DNA of 64,000 nt from Vibrio sp. PID17_43. GTDB lineage: Bacteria; Pseudomonadota; Gammaproteobacteria; Enterobacterales; Vibrionaceae. This document shows positions 62,461 through 64,000 of this stretch, one piece after another (the first letter of the stretch is position 1; every line of letters starts with the position of its first letter). The DNA lies in assembly GCF_002608565.1 (NCBI RefSeq), contig NZ_LIXM01000025.1, positions 1 to 64,000 on the forward strand. Direction: 5' to 3'. The position numbers and the translations under genes are program-made. The notes beneath the pieces were generated by a model that saw only the letters and a program-made list of their open reading frames with translations, made no database searches and had not been told where the DNA came from.

Positions 62461-63156
62461 TTACTTCATCCAGTTGCGAGCATATAGCAACCAGTAATTA
62501 TCTCCAGCGGTAGATGTTTCACGACGCAACTCTAAAAGTGGCTCGTAGTAGTCATCACGATAGAAGTTTTCATATTGCTCAGAGATATGCTCTATGACAA
62601 GCTCATTGCCACTTTCGCATACCTGGCAATCGCCATTAAACAAAATCGCTTTGTTAAGCGCTCGATGTAGATGCAAAGCGAATAGTGACTCTAACCAGAG
62701 CGCCTTAAGATTGGGCCTTAACCTTAATTGCCGCATTGCAACAAAGTGAGTATTCTTCAGACCGCCGAGCTCTGACTCAAGAAAATTACCGTCAAAATCG
62801 ATGGACAACCCGTTAAATTCGCTATGTTTTCTGAGATGTCTAGAAAACTTAAGCCTGTTCAAATTGACTTCATTACTCAGAAGTACATCGAGTAAAAAGT
62901 GGCAATCACTTGTTTGCATACAAAGCTGGATGGTCTGTTCATAGTTATCATCTTCATGAGATTTCTCTATAAACACTTTCGCGACACAGCGAGCGAGTAG
63001 TGTGGTAAGCACATGCGCATAATATTCGCCGTCATCAGCAAGCGAATCAATTAACTGCTCAAAGGAAATCGGCAACGTAACGACATAGTGTAGATACCAA
63101 TCGTCGCTATACTGAGTAACACTGAGGTCGCGATAAGTAAGGTTAACTAAGTTCAT
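62461..63156 (-). CDS. unidentified protein between two recombinases
   Basis: This 231-residue protein has no motif I recognise. It is Leu/Asp/His-rich, soluble, and has Cys in a knuckle-like 'CQVCESGNE'. Its start overlaps the recombinase stop at 63143, so the two are translationally coupled. Recombinase-plus-unknown pairs of this type occur in integrative elements; it may be a directionality or accessory factor. Confidence 0.5.
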   Translation of the reverse strand: MNLVNLTYRDLSVTQYSDDWYLHYVVTLPISFEQLIDSLADDGEYYAHVLTTLLARCVAKVFIEKSHEDDNYEQTIQLCMQTSDCHFLLDVLLSNEVNLNRLKFSRHLRKHSEFNGLSIDFDGNFLESELGGLKNTHFVAMRQLRLRPNLKALWLESLFALHLHRALNKAILFNGDCQVCESGNELVIEHISEQYENFYRDDYYEPLLELRRETSTAGDNYWLLYARNWMK

Positions 63157-64000
63157 GAGTCACTCCAATTTCAATAGAGAATAGGTTCACATGCTTAGCC
63201 AAGTTGGCTAAATCAATGTCCTTGCCATATCGACCAAAAGTCATATTCTGATGACGGTGACCCACTATTTGCGCAACAACATGCTCCGCCGCGCCCGCTT
63301 GTTTAAGTTCGTCAATAAAAGTATGTCGTAGCCCATATAGAGTTGGTCTGTGTCTAGGCTTCCATCCAATGCTTGTCAGTAGTTTTCCAAACTGAGTTGT
63401 AAGTTGTTTACTCCAGTTGTTATCGGGTCCAAGCGGCATAAAATCAAACAACTGCTCTTTACCAAGAGCTTTTCGTGCTTTGACATATTTTTCAAACCTA
63501 CCATCGAGCACGGCTCGATGAAGAGGAACCAAGCGATAAGAGTGTGCGTTTTTAACGTGTTGCGAGCCTAATTCTTCTGAAATGGATAGATACGGTATTT
63601 CACAATCGAAGTGCACTTGAGCTATTAACAGCTGACATATTTCTGCCGGGCGTGCGCCGTGACGCAGAATTAATTCGAAAGCGATATGTAATTGCTCATC
63701 GGAAACTCTGTAATGCTTGTGTTGAGTAACATAACTAATTTCTTCTTGAGCCCATCGCCTTCTATCTTCACTGGCCTTGCCTGAACTTTTGGGTAGCTTT
63801 ACGCCGATGAATGGATTGTGAACCAAATATTCTTTAGCTACACACCAGTTCATGAACTGCTTAATCGCAGCAAAATAATCTCGATTTGTTTTCTGGCTGC
63901 GCCCTTGGTTCAGCAACTTATCGCGATAATCCATCACAACGGAAGATCGAACTTCAGTTATTTGAGTAACGCCGGCAGTTTCAATGAAATGTTGGCTTCG
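63143..64000 (-). CDS. tyrosine recombinase, 5' end beyond the window
   Basis: The frame is open to the last base of the window, so the N-terminus is missing; a GTG at 63937 is only an internal candidate. The visible 285 residues include a core-binding domain and catalytic pieces: Arg in 'LRHGARPAEICQLL', 'YGLRHTFIDELKQ', and 'VGHRHQNMTFGRYGK' with His and the presumed Tyr. It is distinct from the recombinase at 61081-62220, so the element carries at least two. Confidence 0.8.
   Translation of the reverse strand, partial: RSQHFIETAGVTQITEVRSSVVMDYRDKLLNQGRSQKTNRDYFAAIKQFMNWCVAKEYLVHNPFIGVKLPKSSGKASEDRRRWAQEEISYVTQHKHYRVSDEQLHIAFELILRHGARPAEICQLLIAQVHFDCEIPYLSISEELGSQHVKNAHSYRLVPLHRAVLDGRFEKYVKARKALGKEQLFDFMPLGPDNNWSKQLTTQFGKLLTSIGWKPRHRPTLYGLRHTFIDELKQAGAAEHVVAQIVGHRHQNMTFGRYGKDIDLANLAKHVNLFSIEIGVTHELS

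Overview
The window reads as chromosomal DNA of a marine Vibrio, possibly the Harveyi clade and possibly the smaller chromosome. The case is circumstantial: umuDC, pcp, an RhlE helicase, a CobW-type GTPase and several small Vibrio-type hypotheticals sit between many insertion-sequence scars and laterally acquired blocks. Every identification rests on motifs read by eye; no database search was run.

Layout. 1-5.7 kb is scarred accessory DNA: an IS3-family end, a gene truncated by it, a uracil-DNA-glycosylase-like protein, a frameshifted IS110/IS1111-family element, an XRE repressor with two palindromic operators, a small regulator-like gene and a DEAD/DEAH helicase split by a frameshift. 5.8-16.2 kb (minus strand) is one tightly coupled seven-gene operon: a Ycf46-like AAA+ ATPase, an UPF1/Dna2-type helicase, two large unrecognised proteins (one with a PLD-like N-terminus lacking the HKD motif), a DUF2997-like protein, a DUF1257/Ycf35-like protein and an NrdG-like radical SAM enzyme. 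It looks like an undescribed conflict or nucleic-acid-processing system. 16.2-17.2 kb is an IS graveyard.

17.2-26.8 kb is a candidate modified class II microcin cluster: an HlyC/MceI-like acyltransferase, a SelO-like pseudokinase, a GT2 glycosyltransferase, an 89-residue double-glycine precursor, a zinc-ribbon membrane protein (possible immunity), a radical SAM enzyme, an HlyD-type adaptor, a C39-peptidase ABC exporter, a hexapeptide acetyltransferase and a lipoprotein with a ClpP-like fold. 27.0-28.8 kb is SOS-controlled umuDC. 29-47 kb is mostly ordinary Vibrio chromosome (pcp, CobW, rhlE, an alpha/beta hydrolase, a DUF6701 surface protein, an arginase-fold protein with IclR, a ModF-like ATPase, and an outer-membrane channel coupled to a serine hydrolase).

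47-49.4 kb holds an integrase remnant, a tRNA-Ser 3' end fragment (attachment-site scar) and an AbiC-like protein. 50-57.4 kb is an arsenic block: an ArrA-like molybdoenzyme, an eight-cluster iron-sulfur protein, a cytochrome b subunit, then arsD-arsA. From about 57.8 kb to the window end lies an integrative, mobilisable element: an orphan HipB-like regulator, small genes, a KfrA-like protein whose frame continues past an amber codon into an SSB-like acidic tail, a MobV-like relaxase with an oriT-like leader, and two tyrosine recombinases, the last running off the window.
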